DNA of 64,000 bases, taken from the NCBI GenBank assembly GCA_029718625.1, contig CM056380.1, positions 15,976,459 to 16,040,458 on the forward strand. Reading direction: 5' to 3'. Below the pieces are notes generated by a model. It was not told the DNA's origin, searched no databases, and saw nothing but the letters and a program-made list of their open reading frames with translations. Position 1 is the first letter of the stretch; the number at the start of each line of letters is the position of its first letter. Shown here in pieces: positions 1 through 36,550 of the stretch. Made by a program: the position numbers and the translations under genes. Origin of the DNA: Synaphobranchus kaupii (taxonomy: Eukaryota; Chordata; Actinopteri; Anguilliformes; Synaphobranchidae).

Positions 1-62
1 GGTTCATTTGCACTTCTGTATTTGTGAAACTACTGCTGATGTTCTGCAATTCTGTACATTGT

Positions 63-193
63 GCTGGATAAGAGCGTCAGCTAAGTGACTGTAATGTAAT
101 GCAATATAATTGCTTCAGTAAATATCCAGCTGTGTAAGTTGCTGCATAAGTGTGTAAGTCGCTCTGGATATGAGTATCTGCTAATTGTCTAAT
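63..193 (+). repeat. SINE 3' tails (two overlapping copies)
   Basis: The phrases gctggataagagcgtcagct, attgcttcagtaaatatcc and aagtcgctctggatatgag recur in the SINEs at 2236-2450, 27268-27700 and 31448-31652. This marks 3' parts of the same tRNA-derived family. Confidence 0.5.
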
Positions 194-245
194 ATATTTT
201 TAAAAGAAAGTAAAGTGTGTGTGTGTGCGTGTGTGCGTGTGTGCG

Positions 246-295
<50 letters not shown>

Positions 296-1628
296 TGTGT
301 GTGTGTGTGTGACAGAAACCTGGGAACAGCAGGCCAGAGAGCAGTGTGGATCTTAGAGGAGCGAAGCTGCACTGGGCCAATGATTTGTCCAGTAAGAAGA
401 ATGTTTTCAGGGTGAGAGTCCAACAAAGAACACAAGCACAGCACACAGTAAAATACACTCAGGGATAAACCAGTGTCCGGTACAATTAATGTAATTTTTT
501 TTCAAAAATCTCATTGTCATTATTTGTTCCTCTTTATATGAGGGATAGTGAGTGATTACAAAATAATTTCTCAAGTACTATCTTTCCTTCTCTATCGGTA
601 ACTAAATTTTTTTAATTGAGTTACCGATAGAGAAGACCCAATTTTTAAATTGTGACATTATATTTGGGAAATCACGAAGCAATCATTTCTGGAAAGGTGC
701 AGTTTGCTATTTTTTTAATATACCTTGTTCAAATCATAACTGCTTGGTCATTTCAAGAATAGCTTATAGTTTTGGGAAAGTAACATTGTACTCTGTGTTA
801 AAGACAGTCATTGAGCTGTAATTAAAGTGCCGGGCATAAGAATTATTCACAGACATGCTAACGTATTTGCGCACATGTGTGCATCATATACCCTGCAGAG
901 AGCACATTTATGTGGTAACTATCTGTTCTCTATCATAGAAATACAGCCATGTGCTATATAATGAATTGCAATAATGTGTATATGACACATTGCAAGGGAG
1001 AGGATGTCAGCACATCCCTCACAGATTGATGTGGCATGGAAGGACAGAGGGTGAAATGACTGGGTACAAGTACTGAGTCAGGTCCCAGGAAAGCACCTCA
1101 TGTGACAGCACAACCTACAGCAAGCGATTGAATAGCACTTTCCCCTAAGGTGGTTCACAGTTTTGATTGAATCCCTGTTAGCTGGAACCTCAATCTTTCA
1201 ATCTTGGAGCATTTTTAATAATAATAATAATGAACTGTACATCACATTTTCAATCAGTACACAACTATGTCAATAATTATGTTTGAGGTCACGTATTTAA
1301 AATACTAGCAGTTGTTTTTCCACATTTGCTAATGCATAATATAAAACATGACATGCAGAGTGTGTAGCTCAGTTTAAATAATAAACACATATCTAACTAG
1401 AGTGTGCAGTCTTAGATTAACTTCCTAGCATTACACACAGACCACAAGACCGAATTAACTTCCTGTAGCAGTTCAGATTTTGAAATCGAATTTTGAGTAA
1501 TAATTTCTGGATAAAAACACCAGCCTGCCTTCCTTCCTGCTTGCGGGGGTCTGGGGTTTATGTCTTTTAAATGTTGTGTGCTTGTGAAGAAGCTTCTAAC
1601 ATGGTCACCCTTGGTTCCTCGTGTTTAG
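194..1628. other. Intronic DNA upstream of the first visible arhgap9 exon
   Basis: Contains one (GT)n tract, an inverted repeat around 590-635 (ctctatcggtaact / agttaccgatagag) and otherwise unremarkable AT-rich sequence. No further PH, WW or SH3 exon was recognised. Confidence 0.5.
215..311 (+). repeat. (GT)n microsatellite
   Basis: Nearly pure GT with a few GC interruptions. Open frames through it are low-complexity Cys/Val or His/Thr and are not genes. Confidence 0.98.
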
Positions 1629-8891
<7,263 letters not shown>

Positions 8892-9069
8892 CTGCGACCG
8901 GGCGCGTTCGCCAAGCTCCGACCCCCTCAGGGGTCAGACCCGACACGGGAGGGAACTGTGCCCCTTTCGGCGGGAAAAGGACTCAAATCGACGAAGCCGT
9001 GCAGGATTCTGCTACTGCAGACGCAGCGCGAGCGCTAAACGCGGCTGCTCTGACATCATCAGGGGTCAG

Positions 9070-9208
9070 AGGTCAATTCCATTTTCAGCTTAGTCGGTTC
9101 AGGAAACCCGGCGAAATTTCAAGTTCAGAAAACAAATTCCCATTATGCTGTATGAGATGTTCAATTTCAGTTGATTTCCTGAATCAACTCAATGGAAACG
9201 GAATTGAC
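9070..9208. mobile_element. Short inverted-repeat MITE in arhgap9 3' UTR
   Basis: Ends ggtcaattccattttcag and aacggaattgacccc are inverted. The interior (agtcggttcaggaaacc / gatttcctgaatcaactc) is also self-complementary. A relative is at about 25770-25910 in a ZEB-like intron. Confidence 0.55.
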
Positions 9209-9672
9209 CCCCCGACCCCGGAAGCCATTACGGAGAGAAGACGTGCGTGTGTCGGGGTACGCGGCCCTCCCCAGGAGGAGGGCGCGCTGCGGACTTTACG
9301 GATCAGCGCGGGACCGTCGCGCTCACTGAGAGACTCAGACAGGACCTGAGGTTGGGCCTGCCCGCCCCCCCCCCACCCCCTGCATATACAGAAGCTCTTC
9401 CTGTGACCCCGTAGATCTGCAGCACTGTGTGTGTATTTCCCTGCAGTACAGTCTGGATGCGTTTCCTCTCTGCTCAGGGCTTTAGAATAAGTGTCTCCCC
9501 CAAGTGTACAGTGAGGTTTTAACGTAGCAAGGCACTGAGTCTAATCTAAAGTAGGACCCCCCCAGTGAAAGAAATTCATTATTTCTTTGTTGATTTAATT
9601 GTTTTGGTGGCAGCAATCATCTGTAAATTATTGCATCAACCCCCCCCCCCCATGTCTCTACACACATACGAA

Positions 9673-9678
9673 CACACA

Positions 9679-9731
<53 letters not shown>
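9673..9731 (+). repeat. (CA)n microsatellite
   Basis: CA repeat in the putative 3' UTR, preceded by a poly-C run. Confidence 0.96.
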
Positions 9732-9733
<2 letters not shown>

Positions 9734-11319
9734 CAAGCTCTTCGTGCTCCAGGTCCAAAGAAGCTCATTTCATCTCTGTCATGTCCTCCTGGCAACCTGT
9801 TGCAAATCTTTTTATCTCCACTTTTATCGCCATTTCTGTCTTTTATCTGTGTGGCAAACATCTGCGCACCCTTTAAACACATTGTCCGTTTGGCACGATG
9901 TCTCATTTTTAATCGGCCGTTTCAAAGAGGTCACGTTCTTCCGTTTCATCTGCACTCAATCTTTTTTTGAATTTACGTGCCATTCCGACGGAACGTTAGA
10001 AACCAGGCCCCCGAACCTTCATTTACCTAACGGGGACACAACGGGGACTCCGCCTTCGCAAAAGACGGTTGAGTTTCAAAATACAGCAAGCCCCCCGCAA
10101 TGTCCCGGTTACCTGTTGCTGGGATGAAATGTGTACCGGTCATTAGTTACCCAGTTCATTAGTTACCCAGAGTACTGTGAGATACTGTTTCTCCAAGCAT
10201 ACAGGACTTGTTTTGCAGTGTGTTCTGTGTGCAGCCGTTTGCATGAGAGATAGGGGGAGTGTTGAGGTATGTGTGTCTCTCTAACAGAGGGCGGAGCTCT
10301 CCCCCTGTGATTGGCGCAAATTCTGCTTTTAATAACAGAACAAAAGAGGAACTTTGAAATACATATGTTTAAAAAATGCGGACCCCCGCCCGCCTCTACC
10401 CCCATCTCCCTCTGCGGTCTGGGTAATTTTATATTGACTGTGGCTTTGGCAAAAGACAATAAAAGCAAGAAGAAAAGCAGAAGAAAGTGTAGAAGGATTT
10501 TAATGTTTTATTTTATATATTTATTTATTTTTATTTTCTTATTATTGCAGACCTCTGGGGAGAGGGCGGAGAGGTTTTTAAAAAAAAATGTGTTTCCAAT
10601 GCACGGTCGACCGAATCTACGTTTTTATTATAATTTTTTTTAATTGTGCGGAAAAAAAATCCCAGCTGTTGGTACGTCGTTTCTGGGTTTCCCTGTCTTG
10701 TCAGCCGAATAGTTTAAATTCAAATGGTTCTGATGCAATTTAGAGGGGGAAAAGAAGCAAGAAAAAAACAAAACAACCGTCCTCATCCATTTTCTCAGAC
10801 CAGCTATCGACTATAGGTGATTTTTTTTCTCGTTCACGTTTTTTTAAATGGGTCCTTTAACTGAACCCAGACAATGCAGGTCATTTTTCATGTTGACATG
10901 TCAGTCATTACCTCCGTGATTTTATTGTTCATTTATTGTAGCCTAGAGGCCACGTTTGTGTTCCCGTTTCTGACGTACAGTTTTAAAGTAAAAATCCTCC
11001 TGGCTGTTTGAATTTATGAGAATGTTTTTGGAAACAACTTAAAAGAACAAACGTTCTTTTGGAAGAGGGTGACCCTTTTGTTTCGCCTGTCTTTGAATTC
11101 TGTCCTCATGCGCTTGGTCTCTCTCAATTTATTTTGGTTACGTTTTGGGCATATTTTATATTTTTGTCACACATTGCGGATTTTCATGAATTGTTGGCAA
11201 CTTTGTTTTCACAGACCCGTCTCAGTGCCATTTTCCACATGTAATTACCAAAAACAAAATGGCGTCTTTCCCCCTCCTTATTCTGTAATTTGAAGGATTC
11301 TTGTATGACAGAAAAATTT

Positions 11320-11325
11320 AATAAA
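11320..11325 (+). terminator. Candidate poly(A) signal AATAAA for arhgap9
   Basis: AATAAA in an AT-rich stretch 2.4 kb after the stop codon. Chosen because it ends the last T-rich block before the intergenic region; ATTAAA at about 11454 is an alternative. Confidence 0.35.
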
Positions 11326-13529
11326 ATACAAAGATAATGCAATGTCACTTGCTTGTTTTTCAGGTAACGTGTAATGTGAAAAGTTATTTGTTGTATACAT
11401 CCCTGGCATTAGAGCCTGCTTACTGTATGTGTGCAATAATGAAGCATGAACCAAATTAAAATCTTAGACGATATAGGGCCTGTGGATCGTCTTTATTTGT
11501 TTTTAGTCTACATATATTTGTAAACCAAAATAAACTGTAGACATTGTTGCTCAATCCGAGTCGACGTTTCAAGTGATACCTTCTGTCTTTTAAAGGTGTT
11601 CAAAATGGGCCTTTCATGTTTTGTGTTATCTTCCTCCCCTCTTCTTAGTGTCTGTGAAACGAAACGACCTTTTTGTTGACCTTCAAGAACGGGAAGACCG
11701 AAGGTGGCAAAATGAGTTGGCGTTGACTCAGGCCTCGTCTCTATTGGCACGGCTCAGCTGTCGGTTTCACTGAAAACATCTCGGACCAGCCCCTGATTCA
11801 TTATACAAATGAGTCTACATAGTGTGGAGATGGGGAAGTAGCGGCCCCCCCCCCCCACCCCCCTCTCTCTCTCTGTCGATCGTTTATGGTAAGAGGAAGC
11901 TAATGGGTTTTTTATCGGAATGAAGCCAATAGATGCGTGTGCGCATATAAGCTATCTCTGATGCTTCGGTTGGTAGGCAATAATAAAAAACAGACTGCGT
12001 CCGTTCTTCGCCTCGATTCGGACGGACCTTCAGCTCAATAGGCCTACGTCATTCTACTCTGCGCGATCCCGATAATGGGCTTGTGGAATTTATATTGCTT
12101 TGTTTTGAACAATATGTGTCCCGGTACACGGGGTTCACTCGAGCTCATTATAGCCAACATTTTTGATGCATTTTATTTATTATTATTTTATTTTATTTTT
12201 TTTAACATTTTTGTAGTTTTCGAATCTCCGTTCGTTAGGCCTACATCGAGTTTTATTTTTTGTAAAGCAAACTCAGCCTTTTAGGAATGAATGAAAATTA
12301 ATTCTGCAATTTTAATGCAATTCACCGTAGCCTACATAAACCAATTTTAACAAAGATTAAATAATTAAGATTAAATAATTAGCCATAAAATAATATAACA
12401 CACAGCTTCAAACAGCATATTTCATAGGCTATAGCCTGTATTGAGAAGGAACCGTAGCCTACATGTTACAACCTTAAATGTTTGTTTTGTGTATTTTAAC
12501 TTGAAACTCTATTTCTTGCGTGAGATCACTTTGGGTGTAACGCAAAATAACAGGAAATGTAGTCTATGTTGCCACAATTCTGCATATTTCTTTGAAATTC
12601 TCCTGTAATTAGGATACCTGTTAGAATTAAAACGAGCAAAACATGCAGTATGTACATTTTGTTTTTTATTAAAAGGTATTTACAAATTAAAACATAACCA
12701 ACAAAGGAAAATGTTTAGCACATAAAAACAATACAATTTCGTGTACATTAACATAATATTTATGCATTTTAATAGGCCTAAGTCTTCATTCACAAAAATA
12801 GCGAAGACATATTGTAATACAAAACAAGAGGACTACAACGCAACCACAGAACTTCGAATACCCCTGTTAGCAGCCCGTGACGTTTAATAACGCCACGAAG
12901 AGCCCGGAACATCATATCTAGCCTACTACCCCCGCATAGCCTACAGCAGCGTTGTTGACTCGGCATTCAGGCAATGCGGGGTTTGAGGCACTTTTTCAGG
13001 GCCGTTTAAAGTTTCTCACTGGGATCTCCCTATATGTATGTCTCCCTTAGCTGATGTCCGGGGTTTCTTTAAGTAAATTAATTTCGAAATGACGTGACCT
13101 GTTAATGCCTTGATCTCTTAAGTGAATTTAAGGTCAGTCTGGGCTGCGCAGTTTTGACTTCTGAGTTCGGGGCTCGGAATGGTTTGTGAAAGCGGTCCCT
13201 ACCCACGTTCTGAGGCTGTAGCGGAGTCACAGCTTTTCACACGTTACAGCGCTTGACTCGCTATCTGGTGAGAATGTGAAAGCTTTACCGCACCGATGCT
13301 TGCTTATGGCTCTGCTCTAATGTCAGTGCCGCTGGACCCTATACACACTGCACATTATAGCGTACGCGTAAGGCACATCGGTGTCAAAACATGCATTTTT
13401 GCAAGATAAAAAAAGAGATCCAGCAACTTTGTGTTTAATAGGTCTGGCTAAACAATCAATTGCACTTGAATACCTGTTTAACAAACATGTAAAAAAGACT
13501 ATTCTTATACAGTGCAAAATATCCAAGTT

Positions 13530-13535
13530 TTTATT
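13530..13535 (-). terminator. Candidate poly(A) signal for the ZEB-like gene
   Basis: TTTATT on the + strand is AATAAA on the minus strand, 1.9 kb after the stop codon. Another lies at 12665-12670. Neither can be preferred from sequence alone. Confidence 0.2.
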
Positions 13536-14730
13536 CAACATGCACAGAGTAGCTATGGTAACTCAGTCTTTAAATGTAAAAAAAACTACCAATCTTCTTT
13601 GCATATAAACTCTGTGTAGAAACATTGTCAGTGCTGAACTGACTGTATCCAAACTGGGATGTGTTTGACTAAAGGCACTGATGATCCCCCACACATACAG
13701 TACGAAATTCAACACGTCAAGTACAACCTGCTACACCTTCAACCGGAAATGAACAGAGATTGTACCTTTAATCTTTTGTTTGTGTTCCATATTTAATAGT
13801 ACTATCAAGTATGAAACACTACTACAGTAAGTTACACAACCGCAATATCGGTTTTAACTTGGTGCTTGTTGAGAAGTAGCCTATACTGTTCCAAGCCGGT
13901 GCGCGGCCAGTTGGCTACAGAGGCGCATTTCAGCTCAGCTGTCGCTAACATTTCCCTTCGGACGCTGTACATCTGACAACACGCATCTCATTTGACTGTC
14001 CTTATTATCAATAAGAAAAAAGAAGAAATATTTGTATGTTTCCTTTTCAGGAGGCCCAAAAAGCAGTACTATACCTCAGTGGTTTTCGGTGTGACGTGTG
14101 CTGAGATCGCGCAAGGTAAACTGTTTATGTTCTTCTTTCCAAACAGGAAGTTAGCTCTTATCAGAGCTACTGCACCGTGAGTGACTCAGGGGTGAAAGGG
14201 AATAGTCCTCTGAGTTTGAGGTTAAAGTCTGTTTTCGCATTTGCTTTCCTTTGTGTTCATGACTAGATGTGTTGTGTAAATGCATACCTCCACAATACCC
14301 CAGGTACTCTGAGGTAGAGGCAGTCCAATATAAACTTTTAGATATAGTAATACCTAGAAAAAACAGCCAGAATTCCTTTTTTTTCCAGAGTTAAAAAAAC
14401 AACAACTCTGTGGGTGTACAGTAGGCCTATACCCATTTGAACAGGTAATACAGGTACGTTTTTCATGAAGTTTTTCCTGTTGAGTGGCAGAGACCTTGCT
14501 GCTAATGATATGAACAGTAACTGTAGAAGCACATTGCACATTTCTGGATTGACAAAAGGGGGGGGGGGGGTAAAATAAAATAAAGAGTCCCACAAACACT
14601 GATAATACCCACAAACCTTCACTCAAAGTTTGGTGTTTGACCGTATTGAGATTCACAAACGCTAACTCTCCAACAGGTCCGGACATGCACACAAAAATAG
14701 ATAAAACGAATCAAACGTATGTTGAAGAAT

Positions 14731-14993
14731 TAAAGCACAACTGAACTTTGGTAGAACTTTGGGTTGTGAAGTTACTTGGCCATGATATGTTCGTATACGT
14801 GCTAGAAGTGTCATTTTGAGACCGTTTTAGCTTCCCTATAGAAGTGAATGGAGAGCGACAAATACCCTATTCTGGATTATCACCCCAGGGGTGCACAGAG
14901 CAGCTAACGAACATATTTAGCCACCATTTGGACTCATATCATGGCCAGGTAACTACACAACTCAAGTTCTACCAAAGTTCAGTTGTGCTTTAA
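14731..14993. mobile_element. Inverted-repeat MITE, about 260 bp
   Basis: Left end taaagcacaactgaactttg pairs with right end caaagttcagttgtgcttta. The inner blocks gaagttacttggccatgata and tatcatggccaggtaactac also pair. No coding content. Confidence 0.75.
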
Positions 14994-15139
14994 CATTTAG
15001 GTTCTAATAATTTATACATTTTTGGAGCTTAGGTAGTTTTTTTTCCTATTTGTAAGAAGACTCAACCTCCTTTGTTTTGAGGAAAGTAGAAACTGAGAGC
15101 TGCAAACATAAATTTTCCCAGAGTGGTTGTGGTTTTCAT

Positions 15140-15250
15140 GGGTCCTGTGCATGTGGGCGTGGTCCTGTGCATATGGGCGTGGTTATGTGCATGTGGGCAT
15201 GGTCCTGTGCATGTGGGCGTGGTCCTGTGCATGTGGAGCGTGGCCGTAGT
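15140..15250 (+). repeat. 20-bp tandem repeat, about 5 copies
   Basis: Unit catgtgggcgtggtcctgtg, drifting at both ends. Confidence 0.9.
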
Positions 15251-15477
15251 CTGTGCAGATGTGGCCTAGTTTGTCTGCAGGCACCTGAAGTGAGATTTTG
15301 ACATCTTCATGCAACTAATAAACTAATAAATTAAAATTAATTAACACAATCCACCATCCTTGTAAACAAATGGTTTTCTGTCTCTTTGGAAGAGTGTTTC
15401 TATGGTAATCGATTCGTAACGGACTATGGCTAAAGACACCATACTCCGTCTCCTCAGTCTTCAGTTCCCGGCTCCTG

Positions 15478-33655
<18,178 letters not shown>

Positions 33656-33696
33656 CTGGAGAGAGGGAGAGATACGGGGAGAGAAAGAGAGAGGAA

Positions 33697-33728
<32 letters not shown>

Positions 33729-34010
33729 TAGAGGCCCCATGAGCTCTCTCCTGTACTGTTCAGCATCTATACAGGAGACTTAGGCAGACCTGGATTGAAT
33801 TAAAATGCGTGACCTCGCAAACTAAATGCCCTGTTGATTCTTCCTTCACAATCAAAGTTTGGCGAGTTCAGTGATTACCCCAAACATAACTGGTGAAAAT
33901 ATATTTGCGAAGAATGTTGAAATGCAACTCCTTCATTTAACGGTAGCCTAAGTCAAAGTTAAGCCCACGGCTACATGCAAGAGATTCTACAATCAACATT
34001 TGTCCATAGC

Positions 34011-34249
34011 GGATAGGTTCACTTTTTTTCAACCCAGGTCCTACTGAAATATAATATATTGGCAGTGAGATTTATCATGGTTTTCGAAGGCCAAACGACT
34101 TGCCCCAGTAGAATGCGTTTAAACACGCTGAGAAGCTGCATCTGAGGGGTACGTTTCTCAGTACTGAAGCTACCGGTGAGGCTGTGCAATGCGCAATTAT
34201 AAATCACGGGAAACAGCACTCCAGTAGGACCTGGCTTGAACCTATTCCT
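34011..34249. mobile_element. Inverted-repeat MITE, about 240 bp
   Basis: Left ggataggttcac...cccaggtcctactg pairs with right cagtaggacctgg...gaacctattcc. No coding content. Confidence 0.75.
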
Positions 34250-34965
34250 TTAACTTTTACTTACGCTTTTCACAAACAGTTTGGCAATCAACAATATCAT
34301 CTGAATCATTATCTGTCAATAATAGCTTAAATGTAGCCTATTTATCCATATCGGACCGAAGCGAAGATTATGGCAGTTATGATGGGCTGATATGATAACT
34401 CCACATACTGTGCATGGGCCAGAGAGGTGACACACTCAGAGAAAATGTCCTGCTCATCTAAACCTCTTTTATTCATTATTTATTTCTAATTTCTCATTTC
34501 TACCAGCCAAACTCACAAGCTCTACAGAGACTCGAGCTCTCTAGACTCATGCTCTCTGCCTAATAATATGTACCAGTACATTAAATCTATAACATTTTAC
34601 CTTCATAAATTGATGTCTGGACTGTGGTTATTGATATGGGCCCCAGAATGTCCATATCACACATGCCTACCTAATTAACTCACCAACGCCTGATCTGTTT
34701 ATGAAGAAAAGAACAAACTTTATTTATTTGTAATTCAAAGATAAGGACAAATGTTGGCTGAATCCACACCCTAAAAGTGGTTGTACTTTCACCTCAGTTT
34801 CCTTTTTGGATAAAATTCAGGGTGTCTTGTGTTGCAGTATTTTATACACAAAATCAAGCATCCGGTCATACAAACAAAACAGCAAGCAGGAATTAGGCAT
34901 GAAAGTAAATAAATAAATTTAAATGAATGGTTCAGAATCACCGCACATTTGAGACATCATAACCG

Positions 34966-35128
34966 GTAAACAAATCATCTACAATGCAAGGTAACTTCAC
35001 TGTGCTGAGAGAGAAAGCGCGTAAACAAATCATCTACAATGCAAGGTAACTTCACTGTGCTGAGAGAGAAAGCGCGTAAACAAATCATCTACAATGCAAG
35101 GTAACTTCACTGTGCTGAGAGAAAGCGC
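34966..35128 (+). repeat. 55-bp tandem triplication
   Basis: The unit begins gtaaacaaatcatctacaat and ends agagagaaagcgc. The first two copies are identical; the third lacks one ga. A recent duplication. Confidence 0.95.
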
Positions 35129-36299
35129 AGACACCTGACCATGGCTTTCATAGGTGGTTTATCTGAGAGAATTAACTGTCACAAAGCCTTCCCACAAGCA
35201 TGTAGTTTACAGTCTGTTTACTGCAACTCTGTTCTGTTACCAGTTCCCCACTTTTGGGACATGATGTACAGTCCTGTACTGCATACAGTACATACACACA
35301 CATGTATAAGCTACAAATATGTACAGCGCATACTATAGATATTTGACAGTGCAAGGACATTTAATTGGCAAATGCGTTTTTCTCTACACCCTGAAACAAT
35401 TGCTTTACCCAAATATCTCATTTGAATGACTGAGTATCTTTTATACAGAGTGGTGATTCGGGAACTGCGCCGTGCTATTTTATTTCTCAACCAATATAAT
35501 AGTAGCTTTTCATTCGCTGCAGATTTGTTTGTGCTTGCTAACAAAAGTTTAAACGATATGATTCATTTCAAAGGGAAAATGTTGGCAATGCTGTCAAAAG
35601 TGACAGTTTATATTTTGCTCGAAAGCTCTTTCAAAGGGGAAATATCCCTTAAACACAGAAATAAATAAAAGGCAGGGATTTATTTTAAATTGGAAATGTC
35701 GTTGCCGTTCCGAGCGGTGATGTGGAGTAGCAGCCGTACCCGGTGCTTTCTCTACGGAGACCATGTGCTTTAGATATTTCTTTGATTCAATCTTTACATG
35801 TTCAGTCAAAGCTAAATTTGAGAAAAATAGTAGGGGGAAAATATTTCATTATTTATTTTTCGTTCCTGTTTAGGATTATTCTGCCCCTTCAAATCAAGGA
35901 CATTCAGAACAATTCGGCCCCCATCTTATGTTTCTTTTTTAAACTGAATGACATAAATATTTGTTGGAGAGCTGGCAGGCGCACGGAGCTCCAGATTTCG
36001 GTCGTCTGTGAATACGAACGATAATATGGTTTTTCCACCTGGGTACCAACCTGATACTCGTGTTCCATTCCATTGGCTTTTGTGTACAGCAGTACGGTTT
36101 GGTTCATTACCTACGTGGAAAAAAACATAGATAGCCAAAAAGGGTGACTAAGCAGAGTCTCCGTGCAGGTGTTTGCACTGTAGGTGGCTTCTACCCTGAC
36201 CAGGATGCGTGGGACAAGAGAGACCCAGCTGACTAACTCCATGCTGATATGTGAGCGCCTGTTACGACCGAGCCGGTTTCATTTTGAATCCTCCATCCT

Positions 36300-36550
36300 C
36301 AAACCCACACACTGCGGCCCGGGCTCATGTTCTCGTGACGCCGCGTTCCTCTCCCCCACAGTGTCAGAATCAATGCAACGCGTCTGTTTGTATTGCACCT
36401 GTGCGAGAGCGGCCATTTCGCACCGTCATTGTGGCGAGGCGGCGCAGCGCTCGAGTGAGGGATTAAAGATAGGCGCAGCGCTCGAGTGAGGTATTAAAGA
36501 TAGGCGCTTTCGGGCCCGAGCAAACAGCTAGCTGCATCGCGCGTTTTCGC
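36300..36550. promoter_or_regulatory. CpG-rich block, possible promoter-like region
   Basis: CpG dinucleotides are frequent compared with flanking AT-rich DNA (e.g. gtgacgccgcg, gcgagaggcgg-type, catcgcgcgttttcgcccg). It includes a direct duplication of ggcgcagcgctcgagtgagg with attaaagata. No TATA box or splice-linked first exon was identified. Confidence 0.25.

Larger units (their letters stand above)
8892..11340 (+). other. arhgap9: Probable 3' UTR of arhgap9
   Basis: No coding frame resembles a protein. The stretch holds a MITE (9070-9208), a (CA)n tract and poly-C runs, and becomes AT-rich towards 11.3 kb, where an AATAAA stands at 11320-11325. A second possible signal is AATAAA near 10458. 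The true end needs transcript data. Confidence 0.45.
11341..15477. other. Intergenic / 3' UTR stretch between the convergent genes
   Basis: No exon-like open frames. In the human ZEB2 locus GTDC1 lies between ARHGAP15 and ZEB2; no exon resembling a glycosyltransferase is seen here. Contents: poly-C with (CT) at about 11846-11875, AT-rich DNA, an inverted-repeat element (14731-14993), a poly-G run near 14560, and a 20-bp tandem repeat (15140-15250). Confidence 0.5.

Noticed and set aside
181..458. Open frames of alternating Cys/Val or His/Thr
   Set aside because: They are translations of (GT)n or (CA)n repeats. The same applies at 1751-1996, 6522-6797, 9565-9906, 30722-30987, 46191-46823 and 56280-56698.
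15077..15301. Cys/Gly-rich frame CACGRGPVHM
   Set aside because: Translation of a 20-bp tandem repeat.
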